A stretch of 64,000 nt of DNA. Source: CAUZWH01 sp965224275. GTDB lineage: Bacteria > Pseudomonadota > Alphaproteobacteria > SHVV01. Position 1 is the stretch's first letter. Every line of letters starts with the position of its first letter. The notes beneath the pieces are model-generated. The model saw only the letters and a program-made list of their open reading frames with translations, searched no databases and had not been told where the DNA came from. The position numbers and the translations under genes are program-made. The stretch lies in NCBI GenBank assembly GCA_965224275.1, contig CBDCYR010000012.1, forward strand, positions 62,001 to 126,000, given 5' to 3'. Below are positions 17,224 to 25,601 of this stretch, one piece after another.

Positions 17224-18867
17224 GTGATGTATATGCGGGTTGGTTTTGCGAGGGAGACATACGCCTACCTAACTCTCGCGTTCCTGCTTGGCCTGGCGGG
17301 CTTGCTCATGCTCAGTGCGGGCGAAGAAGGCGTCATGGTCATGCATGGCGTTATCGTGTTCGCCGCGGCGCTGTTTGGCTTCTACAAACTCATCGCGCAC
17401 GCCTACTCGATCCAGCCATCCGAACCCTTGGCGCATAGCTACAACGATGCGATTACGCGCGTCGCCATCGTCCTCACCGTTGTTTGGGCTTTGATCGGAT
17501 TTGGCGTCGGTGACTGGCTTGCCTGGCAGCTCGCATATCCAGGTCTTAACTTCGATTCGTCGTGGACCAATTTCGGGCGCGTACGCCCGGTCCATACCAC
17601 CGCGGTTATTTTCGGGTTCGGCGGCAATGCGCTGATCGCGACGTCGTTTTATATCGCGCAACGAACCTCACGCGCGCGCTTGGCCGGCGTGCTTTCACCC
17701 TGGTTCGTTTTGCTGGGCTTCAATCTGTTCTGCGTCTTGGCGGTCACCGGTTACCTCTACGGGGCGACCCAATCTCGCGAATACGCCGAACCCGAATGGT
17801 ATGCCGACATATGGTTGGTGATTGTTTGGGTTACGTACTTCGGTGTCTTTGTCAAGACCCTGGCACGGCGAGCCGAACCACATATCTATGTCGCCAATTG
17901 GTATTTCCTAGCCTTTATCGTGGTGTTGGCGATGCTCCACATCGTCAACAATTTGGCGATCCCCGTGGCGCTTTTCTCGACCAAGAGCTACTCGCTATTT
18001 GGCGGTGTCCAGGATGCGATGACCGAGTGGTGGTATGGGCATAATGCGGTCGGCTTCCTGCTCACGGCGGGTTTCCTCGGCATGATGTATTACTTCCTGC
18101 CCAAGAAAGCCGAGCGTCCGATCTTCTCTTATTCAATGTCGATCGTCGGGTTTTGGGGCATCACCTTTTTCTATATTTGGGTTGGCTCGCACCATTTGCA
18201 CTTCACCGCGCTGCCCGACTGGGTCCAAACACTGGGCATGACATTCTCGATGATGCTGCTGGTGCCATCGTGGGCATCGGTCGCCAACGGGATCCTCACG
18301 CTCAATGGCGCCTGGGACAAAGTGCGAACGGATCCGGCGTTACGTTTCATGATGTTGGCCGTCGCTTTCTACGCCGTCGCGACGCTTGAGGGGACGTTCA
18401 TGGCGATGAAGACGGTGAACGCCCTGTCGCACTTCACGGATTGGACGATCGGTCACGTTCACGCCGGTGCGTTGGGCTGGGTCGGCTTCATAACCTTTGG
18501 CACCCTTTACACGTTGGTTCCGTGGCTGTGGAAGCGAGACATGTATTCCAGTCGCCTCGTCGAATGGCATTTCTGGCTCGCCGTGCTGGGCGCGCTCATC
18601 TACGTGATGTCGATGTGGAACTCAGGTATCACCCAAGGATTGATGTGGCGAACCTATGACGGAGCCGGCAACCTGTCGTTCTCATTTATCGATACCGTCG
18701 TCGCCATGCACCCCTACTACGTCTCGCGCGCGATCGGAGGTCTGGTCTATTTTGTCGGTGCCGCACTCGGTGCCTACAACATCTGGAAAACGATCCGCGG
18801 CGGGATCGTAAGTACCGCGGACACGGCTGGAGCGGATGCCTTGCCCGTGGCGCAGCCGGCGGAGTGA
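17224..18867 (+). CDS. ccoN: cbb3-type cytochrome c oxidase subunit I
   Basis: A 547-residue, twelve-helix catalytic subunit of the high-affinity cbb3 oxidase in the inner membrane; it reduces oxygen to water and pumps protons. Heme and copper ligands are visible: His in RPVHTTAVIFGFGGN, CuB ligands in WWYGHNAV and WVGSHHLHF, and the heme ligand pair in DWTIGHVHAGALGW. Three starts are close together (GTG 17224, ATG 17227, ATG 17233). It is the first gene of a ccoNOQP-fixH-ccoI-ccoS operon, 6 bp before ccoO. The operon lacks an evident FNR box, so the 13-bp tandem repeat upstream may be the control site. Confidence 0.97.
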   Translation: MMYMRVGFARETYAYLTLAFLLGLAGLLMLSAGEEGVMVMHGVIVFAAALFGFYKLIAHAYSIQPSEPLAHSYNDAITRVAIVLTVVWALIGFGVGDWLAWQLAYPGLNFDSSWTNFGRVRPVHTTAVIFGFGGNALIATSFYIAQRTSRARLAGVLSPWFVLLGFNLFCVLAVTGYLYGATQSREYAEPEWYADIWLVIVWVTYFGVFVKTLARRAEPHIYVANWYFLAFIVVLAMLHIVNNLAIPVALFSTKSYSLFGGVQDAMTEWWYGHNAVGFLLTAGFLGMMYYFLPKKAERPIFSYSMSIVGFWGITFFYIWVGSHHLHFTALPDWVQTLGMTFSMMLLVPSWASVANGILTLNGAWDKVRTDPALRFMMLAVAFYAVATLEGTFMAMKTVNALSHFTDWTIGHVHAGALGWVGFITFGTLYTLVPWLWKRDMYSSRLVEWHFWLAVLGALIYVMSMWNSGITQGLMWRTYDGAGNLSFSFIDTVVAMHPYYVSRAIGGLVYFVGAALGAYNIWKTIRGGIVSTADTAGADALPVAQPAE

Positions 18868-18873
18868 TTTGAG

Positions 18874-19611
18874 ATGTTTATCGAACGCCACGGTGCTCTT
18901 GAGCGAAACTCAGTTCGATTTCTCATCGCAATGGTTATCGCAGCTTCGCTCGGCGGATTGTTTGAGATCGTCCCGTTGTTCACAATCGACAGTACGGTCG
19001 AGAAGGTCGAGGGTATGCGTCCATACACCCCGCTCGAACTTGCCGGCCGCAACATATACATCCGCGAGGGATGTTATGCTTGTCACTCGCAAATGATTCG
19101 CACCCTGCGCGACGATGTCGAGCGCTACGGCCACTACAGCCTCGCGGCGGAGTCGCAATACGACCATCCGATGCTATGGGGCTCGAAACGAACCGGACCC
19201 GACCTGGCTCGCGTCGGCGGTAAATATTCCGACGAATGGCATCGCGAGCATCTCATCGCACCGCGCGAGATCGTGTCGGGATCGGTCATGCCGGGGTACG
19301 GATTCCTGACCGAGCATAGCCTCCACGTCGACAAACTCCACCGCGACCTCGCGGCTTTACGTCTTGCCGGGGTTCCTTATACCGACGCGATGATCGAAAA
19401 CGCCGCCCAGGATGCGCGTGCCCAAGCGGTTGCGGACTCCGACGATGCCGACGGGTTGGTTGAGCGGTACGGTGAGAAGGTCAGTGTGCGGACGTTTGAC
19501 GGCGACCCCGAGCGCATAACTGAGATGGACGCGCTGATCGCGTATTTGCAGATGCTGGGCACGCTTGCCAACCTCAAAGACTACAAGGCCTCCGAGCCGA
19601 ATCTCAGGTAA
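18874..19611 (+). CDS. ccoO: cbb3-type cytochrome c oxidase subunit II (mono-heme)
   Basis: A 245-residue membrane-anchored cytochrome c subunit. An N-terminal helix (about 15-40) anchors it. A single heme-binding CXXCH is present as EGCYACHSQMIRT, and a distal methionine ligand is likely in GSVMPGYGFL. It passes electrons from CcoP to CcoN. ATG at 18874, 6 bp after the ccoN stop; ccoQ follows immediately. Length and motifs are normal for the family. Confidence 0.97.
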   Translation: MFIERHGALERNSVRFLIAMVIAASLGGLFEIVPLFTIDSTVEKVEGMRPYTPLELAGRNIYIREGCYACHSQMIRTLRDDVERYGHYSLAAESQYDHPMLWGSKRTGPDLARVGGKYSDEWHREHLIAPREIVSGSVMPGYGFLTEHSLHVDKLHRDLAALRLAGVPYTDAMIENAAQDARAQAVADSDDADGLVERYGEKVSVRTFDGDPERITEMDALIAYLQMLGTLANLKDYKASEPNLR

Positions 19612-19620
19612 GGATTGATC

Positions 19621-19800
19621 GTGACCTATGACGATCTCGCGGGCTTCGCCAAGAGCTGGGGACTGATCTACCTCATGATCTTTTTTCTCGGCGCAGTCGT
19701 GTATGCATTCTGGCCGGGAAACCGTGAGCGCTTTCGGCGCGCGGCGAACCAGCCGTTAGAGGAAGATGATCGGCCATGGCGGCAGAACGAGACGAAGTAA
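19621..19800 (+). CDS. ccoQ: cbb3 oxidase small subunit CcoQ
   Basis: A 59-residue single-helix protein (helix about 14-33, GLIYLMIFFLGAVVYAFWPG) with a charged cytoplasmic tail that includes RFRRAANQPLEEDDRPW, typical of CcoQ. It stabilises the complex. GTG at 19621 is chosen because AAGGA at 19610-19614 is correctly spaced 6 nt upstream; an in-frame TTG at 19615 would abut the ribosome binding site. It overlaps the start of ccoP by 25 nt. Confidence 0.9.
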   Translation: MTYDDLAGFAKSWGLIYLMIFFLGAVVYAFWPGNRERFRRAANQPLEEDDRPWRQNETK

Positions 19801-20651
19801 CCGGCAAGCTGACGACCGGGCACGTCTGGGACGGCATCAAGGAGCTGAACACGCCCATGCCGACGGGGGTGGCATGGCTTTATTGGCTCTCGGTTGTTGC
19901 GGCAGTCATCTATTGGGTGTTGATGCCGGCGTGGCCGTACGTTACCGACTACACGCGCGGCATACTCGGCTATCACCAACGGGTGTCGGTCACCAACCAG
20001 GTATCGCAAGCAAAGAGCGAGCGCTCTGGCTGGGAGGGCAAGCTCACCAGCATGTCGTTCACCGACATCAAGGCCGATGACCAGTTGCACGAGATGGCCG
20101 TCGCTAGTGGCAAGGCCGTTTTCGGCAACAATTGTGCGGTGTGCCACGGGCTCAATGCGAAAGGTCAGGCCAAATTCCCCAACCTCACCGACCAGGACTG
20201 GTTGTGGGGCGGCAGCATCGAGGCGATCGAGCAGACCATCCGCTTCGGCATCAATTCACCGCACGAAAAAACGCGGTCGGGCGCGATGCTTGCGTTTGGC
20301 AAAGATGAGGTGCTCGAGCGCCAGCAGGTCAAGGATATGATCGAATTTGTGCTGTCTCTATCCGACGCCGAGCATGATGGCGAACGCGCGCGTCGTGGTG
20401 TGCCATTATTCGCCGAGAACTGCGAGTCATGCCACGGCGCAAAAGGGCTTGGCCAGCACGATACCGGTGCCCCAAATCTGACCGATCAAGTGTGGCTTTA
20501 CGGCGGTGACCGCGAGACGCTGTGGCAAACGATTTTCTATGGCCGTACCGGTGTGATGCCGCATTGGACCGAGCGGTTCGACACGCCGACCATCAAGGCG
20601 TTGGCAATCTACGTCCACGCGCTCGGCGGTGGTGAGCCGAGCAAAAACTAA
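19776..20651 (+). CDS. ccoP: cbb3-type cytochrome c oxidase subunit III (di-heme)
   Basis: A 291-residue di-heme cytochrome c: membrane helix about 30-50, then two c-type heme domains with CXXCH in NCAVCHGLNAKG and NCESCHGAKGLGQ. It accepts electrons from soluble or membrane cytochrome c and hands them to CcoO. The N-terminal TGHVWDGIKELNTPMP is the conserved cytoplasmic segment of CcoP. ATG at 19776 lies within the end of ccoQ, so translation is probably coupled. Confidence 0.97.
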   Translation: MAAERDEVTGKLTTGHVWDGIKELNTPMPTGVAWLYWLSVVAAVIYWVLMPAWPYVTDYTRGILGYHQRVSVTNQVSQAKSERSGWEGKLTSMSFTDIKADDQLHEMAVASGKAVFGNNCAVCHGLNAKGQAKFPNLTDQDWLWGGSIEAIEQTIRFGINSPHEKTRSGAMLAFGKDEVLERQQVKDMIEFVLSLSDAEHDGERARRGVPLFAENCESCHGAKGLGQHDTGAPNLTDQVWLYGGDRETLWQTIFYGRTGVMPHWTERFDTPTIKALAIYVHALGGGEPSKN

Positions 20652-20666
20652 CGCCGGAGTGGATCG

Positions 20667-21227
20667 ATGCTCGCTGGTGGCGAAACGACCGACCAGCACC
20701 ACGGAAGGCGCCGACCAAAGTGGTTCAATTTGAGAACGATGGCGTTGGTCGTCGCGGTTGGCGGTGTGCTGGCCGTGCCGATCGTCATGCAAGTGAAGCA
20801 AGTCCTTATCGCCGAAGCGACATGGCCCGGTACGGTCGGATCGTCGATCTATCGCCAGGGTCATAGTTACTCGAATCGCGTGGCGGCCATTGAGCGCCAG
20901 GATGCACTTGGCTGGATTGCCGAGGTCCGGATCGTCGTGCCGCCTGAAGCGACCGCTTTAATTGCGTTCGACGTCGAGCTACGCGATCGTGATGGCGCGC
21001 CGGTTGCCGCCTCGGAACCGACCGCGACCTTCGCCCACCCCTTGCAGGAATCGCTTGATCGCGGACCGTTTCGCGCCGACAGCGTGGATGTCGGGCATTA
21101 CCGGATACAGGTCCAGCTCCCCAGCAGGGGCAAGTGGCAGCTCCAGTTCGCGGCAGTGGCGGCCGACGGGACACCGTTTCGACGCGATTTCGACATTAAC
21201 GTGCCCCAACCGGCGCCCGATCGATGA
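20667..21227 (+). CDS. fixH: FixH-like cbb3 assembly protein
   Basis: A 186-residue membrane protein: short cytoplasmic N-terminus, one helix (about 24-46), then a periplasmic beta-rich domain of the FixH family (about 60-180; SSIYRQGHSYSN, FDVELRDRDGAPV, VGHYRIQVQLPSRGKWQL). FixH is needed for assembly of the cbb3 oxidase, acting with the CcoI copper pump. ATG at 20667; the stop overlaps the ccoI start by 4 nt (ATGA). In most clusters ccoG (fixG) sits between ccoP and fixH; here it is absent. Confidence 0.9.
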   Translation: MLAGGETTDQHHGRRRPKWFNLRTMALVVAVGGVLAVPIVMQVKQVLIAEATWPGTVGSSIYRQGHSYSNRVAAIERQDALGWIAEVRIVVPPEATALIAFDVELRDRDGAPVAASEPTATFAHPLQESLDRGPFRADSVDVGHYRIQVQLPSRGKWQLQFAAVAADGTPFRRDFDINVPQPAPDR

Positions 21228-23416
21228 CCCTCGCGCTCGACCGACCCTCACCTGGCGCATGGGCGTCATTCGTTCGCCCACTTGCGGATGGCAATCAGGC
21301 AGTCACCTGTGTCGTTGAGGGAATCCATTGCGCCGCCTGTGTGCAAAGCATCGAGCGTGCGCTGGAGCCGATCGACGGCGTCATCCGAGCTCGGGTGAAC
21401 GCCTCAACCCACCGACTGCATCTATCCTGGACGCCCACGCAGACCGATCTGGCGCCGCTGTTGGAGAGAGTCGAGCGGCTGGGTTACCGGACGGTGCCGT
21501 GCGACTCGGCGGATGTTGCGGCCGCCAACAAAAGCTACGGCCGAACGCTGCTGCAAGCGCTGGCGATCGCCGGGTTCGGCGCGATGAATGTCATGGTGAT
21601 CTCGGTCGCCGTGTGGGCGGGATTAGCCGAAGACATGGGGCCATCAACCCGCAATTTCTTGCATTGGATTGCCGCCCTGATTGCCGTTCCGACGGTCTTG
21701 TTTGCCGGGCAACCGTTTTTCCGCTCGGCATGGACGGCGCTTGCGACGCGGTCCAGCAATATGGATGTGCCGATTTCCCTGGCGGTTGTCGTTACGACCA
21801 TCGCCAGTGTGATGCAAACGATCCGCGGTGCCGAATACGTTTATTTCGACGCGGCGTTGGCCTTGTTGTTTTTCTTACTGATTGGTCGCTACCTCGACTC
21901 GTCGCTGCGTGGCAAAGCCCTTTCGGCTTCGCAGAACTTACTGGCGCTGCGCGGCAAGCTGGCGCATCTGGTGCTGGCCGACGGCCGAATCGAAGATGTC
22001 GCCGTTGATATGATCAGAATCGGCGATCGCGTTCACGTCGCGCCGGGTCAACATTTCCAGGTTGACGGCAAGATCGTTGACGGCAAAACCTCAATCGACC
22101 TAAGCCTGATAACCGGCGAAGCCACACCCTCGCTGGCAGGTCCGGGCGATGCCGTCTACGCGGGGTCTTCGAACCTCGGCGCTGCGGTGGTCGTCGAGGC
22201 GAATTCTGTTGGCGCTGATACGCTGCTCGCCGAAATTTCAGCCCTGATGGAAAATGCCGAACAACATCGGGGCCGCTACGTGTCGCTGGCCGATCGTATG
22301 GCCCGGCTCTACACCCCATTTGTGTTTGGATTCTCCATCGCCGGCTTTGTTCTGTGGTTCGCGGTGCTCGGTGCCGGCTGGCACGAAGCGCTCATGATCG
22401 CGGTCGCGGTCTTGATCGTGACCTGCCCTTGTGCCCTTGGCCTGGCGGTTCCCGCAGTTCAGGTCGGGGCGGTGGCGCGACTATTTCGTCAGGGGATACT
22501 CGTTAAGAGCGGTGATGCGCTCGAACGCCTGCAAGCGGTCGATACTTTCATTTTCGACAAAACGGGCACGCTCACGCGCGGGCGCCCGACGCTCATCACC
22601 GCCGGCGATATCCCGCCGTCGGTCATGTCTATCGCGAGCGGAATGGCGGCTAACAGTGCGCACCCGTTGGCGCGTGCTTTGGCAGAGGTTGCCGACGCGG
22701 CCCCCTTGCCCGACACCACTGAGATACCGGGCGAGGGACTCTCCTATCGCGGGACGGCCGGCGAGTTTCGTCTGGGACGGGCGGATTTTGTCGGAGCGCC
22801 CACCGGTGACCGACCCACAGCTGGACCCGAGTTGTGGTTTGGCGGGCCCGACATTGCGCCGCTGTTGTTCGGTTTCGAAGATCGTCTGAAATCCGATGCG
22901 CAGCAGTGCGCAAGCGGCTTGATGGAGCGCGGCTGTCGGGTCGAAATTCTTTCAGGAGACCGAGCAGCGGTGGTCGCTGATGTCGCCGCGCAAGTGGGCG
23001 TCGACACGTGGCACGGTGAGTGTCGGCCGGCGGCCAAGGTCGAGCACCTTCAATCGCAACGCGATGCCGGGCAGCACATCGCCATGGTGGGCGATGGCTT
23101 GAACGATGCCCCAGCACTCGCCGCCGCCCACGTCTCACTGTCACCTTCAACCGCAAGCGATATCAGTCAGACCGCAGCCGATATCGTTTTCCAGGGAAAC
23201 TTATTGACGCCTGTTTTGGAGGCGCATGCGGTGGCGCGTAAAAGTATGAGGCTCGTTCGTGAAAACATCGCCTTGGCAGTGGGCTACAATCTCGTCGCCG
23301 TGCCGATCGCTCTAAGTGGAACTCTAACGCCATTCATTGCTGCAATTTTGATGTCGGCGTCATCGATTGTTGTAACGTTGAATGCGCTTCGCGTGCGGGC
23401 CAAACGGGTGGCATGA
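21224..23416 (+). CDS. ccoI: Copper-translocating P-type ATPase for cbb3 assembly
   Basis: A 730-residue CcoI/FixI-type P1B ATPase delivering copper for the CuB site. It has an N-terminal metal-binding domain with IHCAAC (about residue 33-38), the transmembrane CPC motif (VTCPCALGLAVP), the phosphorylation site DKTGTLTRG, the AHPLARAL motif of P1B pumps and the hinge GDGLNDAPALAAAH. All catalytic motifs are intact. It overlaps fixH by 4 nt and ccoS by 4 nt, so it belongs to the same transcript. Confidence 0.96.
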   Translation: MTLALDRPSPGAWASFVRPLADGNQAVTCVVEGIHCAACVQSIERALEPIDGVIRARVNASTHRLHLSWTPTQTDLAPLLERVERLGYRTVPCDSADVAAANKSYGRTLLQALAIAGFGAMNVMVISVAVWAGLAEDMGPSTRNFLHWIAALIAVPTVLFAGQPFFRSAWTALATRSSNMDVPISLAVVVTTIASVMQTIRGAEYVYFDAALALLFFLLIGRYLDSSLRGKALSASQNLLALRGKLAHLVLADGRIEDVAVDMIRIGDRVHVAPGQHFQVDGKIVDGKTSIDLSLITGEATPSLAGPGDAVYAGSSNLGAAVVVEANSVGADTLLAEISALMENAEQHRGRYVSLADRMARLYTPFVFGFSIAGFVLWFAVLGAGWHEALMIAVAVLIVTCPCALGLAVPAVQVGAVARLFRQGILVKSGDALERLQAVDTFIFDKTGTLTRGRPTLITAGDIPPSVMSIASGMAANSAHPLARALAEVADAAPLPDTTEIPGEGLSYRGTAGEFRLGRADFVGAPTGDRPTAGPELWFGGPDIAPLLFGFEDRLKSDAQQCASGLMERGCRVEILSGDRAAVVADVAAQVGVDTWHGECRPAAKVEHLQSQRDAGQHIAMVGDGLNDAPALAAAHVSLSPSTASDISQTAADIVFQGNLLTPVLEAHAVARKSMRLVRENIALAVGYNLVAVPIALSGTLTPFIAAILMSASSIVVTLNALRVRAKRVA

Positions 23417-23604
23417 CTTCGCTCTACTACCTTATCCCGCTCACCTTACTGCTGGGCATTATCGGCCTTGGGGCCTTCGTATGGAGCTTGCGCACCGGGC
23501 AATACGAGGATCTTGAAGGCGAGGCACAACGTGCTCTGCGCGATGAGGCGCCGCTAACGCCGGAGGAAGCTCGGCGCAGGCGGCTCGCACAAAAAGACGG
23601 ATAG
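23413..23604 (+). CDS. ccoS: cbb3 oxidase maturation protein CcoS
   Basis: A 63-residue single-helix protein: helix about 4-26 (LYYLIPLTLLLGIIGLGAFV) followed by WSLRTGQYEDLEGEAQR, the CcoS hallmark. It is required for insertion of heme and copper into the oxidase in several bacteria. The ATG overlaps the ccoI stop. It is the last gene of the operon and nearly touches the 3' end of the convergent DUF2189 gene. Confidence 0.95.
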   Translation: MTSLYYLIPLTLLLGIIGLGAFVWSLRTGQYEDLEGEAQRALRDEAPLTPEEARRRRLAQKDG

Positions 23605-23608
23605 GGGG

Positions 23609-24400
23609 CTAAGCGCCCGCGGTCGCCGGGTCGTCGCTGAAGAATGCGGCGTAAGCGTGCCAACTTGCATAGCCCAGCAACGGGAAGACGATGATCATCC
23701 CGAGAAAGCCTATTACCATCCCGGCGAGCGAGAGCACGACGATGATCGCCCCCCACAGAATCATCACGCCAAAATTGTTCCACACGGTCGACGCGCTGCG
23801 CGCCATTGCGGTGAAAATGTCAATCTCTCGAGAGAGAAGCATCGGTATCGAAAACGCGCTGATGGCGAATCCCAGCGCCGCGAATAACCCACCCACCAGC
23901 GATCCGATCACAACCATGGCGATGCCGTTCCAGGTCAGGAACAACGTGCTGATGAGTTCATCAAAGCCCGGAAAACCTCGGATACCGAAAAACAGTGCAT
24001 ACAGAATTGCTGCCGATCTGACCCACGCTAGCAGCAGAACCATGAGCAAAGCGCCGGCAAATCCCACCTGCTGCAGCGCCGATGCTTTGATATGAATAGC
24101 TGACGCGATCGATGCTTTCTTACCCACCGCCATGCGCTGGGCGGTGTGATACAGGCCGATCGCGAGAATCGGGCCGACCAGGAGCCAGCCGGCGATCGCT
24201 GGAAACAGGATGCCTTCGGCACCGACGAAAAACAGCGTCGCGACGATGACCCAACTGGTGACGAAGAAAAGAAGCCCGTAGGCAATGGTCACGCTCGGTG
24301 CGGCGACCAGATCCTGCCAACCGGCCGCCAACCAGTCGAACGGGTTTTTCGATCGCGTAGCACCTGTAATAGGCTGGTCAGTTGCGTCTATCGTGGACAA
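23609..24400 (-). CDS. DUF2189-type multi-pass membrane protein
   Basis: A 263-residue membrane protein with about six helices. The segment NPFDWLAAGWQDL followed by SVTIAYGLLFF is the DUF2189 signature found in many alphaproteobacteria, often near the cbb3 or cytochrome genes. The function is unknown. TTG at 24400 is preferred: a strong GGAGGGGG lies about 7 nt before it. A GTG at 24430 is also in frame but has no such site. It is convergent with ccoS, with 4 bp between the stop codons. TTG starts are uncommon, so the exact start is uncertain. Confidence 0.8.
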   Translation of the reverse strand: MSTIDATDQPITGATRSKNPFDWLAAGWQDLVAAPSVTIAYGLLFFVTSWVIVATLFFVGAEGILFPAIAGWLLVGPILAIGLYHTAQRMAVGKKASIASAIHIKASALQQVGFAGALLMVLLLAWVRSAAILYALFFGIRGFPGFDELISTLFLTWNGIAMVVIGSLVGGLFAALGFAISAFSIPMLLSREIDIFTAMARSASTVWNNFGVMILWGAIIVVLSLAGMVIGFLGMIIVFPLLGYASWHAYAAFFSDDPATAGA

Positions 24401-24627
24401 GGCAATCCCCCTCCGCTGTCGCCCTATCACGATTGTACACCGGCCGGCGTAAACGGCAACGATCAGACGTGCACCCCAACAACCCCACTTAGGGTTTCCC
24501 CCAGGATGCCTTGGGGCAATCCGGTGGGCTATTCACGGTGGCGTGTAGACCCCTGGTCAAACTAGAATGCGCGGCTGGGCCTACACCCCGTGCTAGCCAG
24601 AACAAAGAACCACTAGGGAGCGACACT

Positions 24628-25566
24628 GTGGCACCGCCGATCATTCACCAACTACCCGAGCAATATCGAATTCTAGTCGTTGACGACGAACAAGACATCC
24701 ACGCGGTGACAAAGCTGAGCGTTCGAGGCCTGACCTATGCGGGTCGCGACGTTGAACTGCTTTCTGCCATGTCGGGAACCGAAGCCGTTGAGACCATGCG
24801 TGCCAACCCCGACATCGCGGTGATCTTACTCGATGTCGTGATGGAGTCAGATACGGCCGGATTGGACGCCTGTCGCGCCATTCGCGACGAACTCGACAAT
24901 CATCTGGTGCGCATCGTGCTGCGTACCGGACAACCGGGCCAGGCACCGGAAAAGGAGACCATCGACGATTACGATCTCGACGGTTACCTCGCCAAAGCCG
25001 AACTCAACGCAACCCGGCTCTATTCAGGGCTACGCGCCGCCCTGAAATCATGGCATGAGTTGGTCCAACTGCAACGCCACGAGCGCTACATGGAAGTCCT
25101 TCACGAGCGGGCCATGGCGCTGCACTCATACGATCCATTGCCGCTCACGCTGTCGCATATTCTCGAGGCGGCGCTCGAGATCTGCCCGGCGACTCTAGGT
25201 GCCATCGAGCTGCAATCGTTCGAACAAAGCGGCAATCCTCAGCGCCATTTCGTCCACCTATCAACCAGCACGAATGGTCAAGACGGGGGAACCGCCGCCG
25301 AGGAAATTCGCGCCAAGATAGCCCGCGATTCCCAGGTCCAATCTGGTGACGCTCCGCAGGACTATGGCGATGGATTGCTGGTGCCACTCAGAGCGCACCG
25401 CGACCTCGGCTATGGCTGGTTGTATCTCAACGCCGCGGAGGTCGACGACCTGACGCGGTCTGCGCTCACATTACTCGCCGGCCATGCGGCCAACGCACTC
25501 TATTCGGCAGTCGCCGAGAGCATGCTTGCAGGACCTGAGGAGAATATCGACACGCTTGCTATTTAG
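24628..25566 (+). CDS. Response regulator: receiver plus DUF3369
   Basis: A 312-residue protein with an N-terminal receiver (about 14-135; acidic pair Asp19-Asp20, phospho-acceptor Asp69 in VILLDVVMES, Lys123 in GYLAKAEL) and a DUF3369/GAF-like domain (about 150-300). There is no DNA-binding or HD output domain, so it may act by protein contact or as a phosphate shuttle. GTG at 24628 is preceded by AGGGAG. It lies 35 bp upstream of the transporter-kinase fusion gene and is its obvious partner. The frame is open further upstream, but that part has no recognisable sequence. Confidence 0.88.
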   Translation: MAPPIIHQLPEQYRILVVDDEQDIHAVTKLSVRGLTYAGRDVELLSAMSGTEAVETMRANPDIAVILLDVVMESDTAGLDACRAIRDELDNHLVRIVLRTGQPGQAPEKETIDDYDLDGYLAKAELNATRLYSGLRAALKSWHELVQLQRHERYMEVLHERAMALHSYDPLPLTLSHILEAALEICPATLGAIELQSFEQSGNPQRHFVHLSTSTNGQDGGTAAEEIRAKIARDSQVQSGDAPQDYGDGLLVPLRAHRDLGYGWLYLNAAEVDDLTRSALTLLAGHAANALYSAVAESMLAGPEENIDTLAI

Positions 25567-25601
25567 CGGGCCAAGAAAAAGACCCGGGGGAGGCACCGAC
25601 A

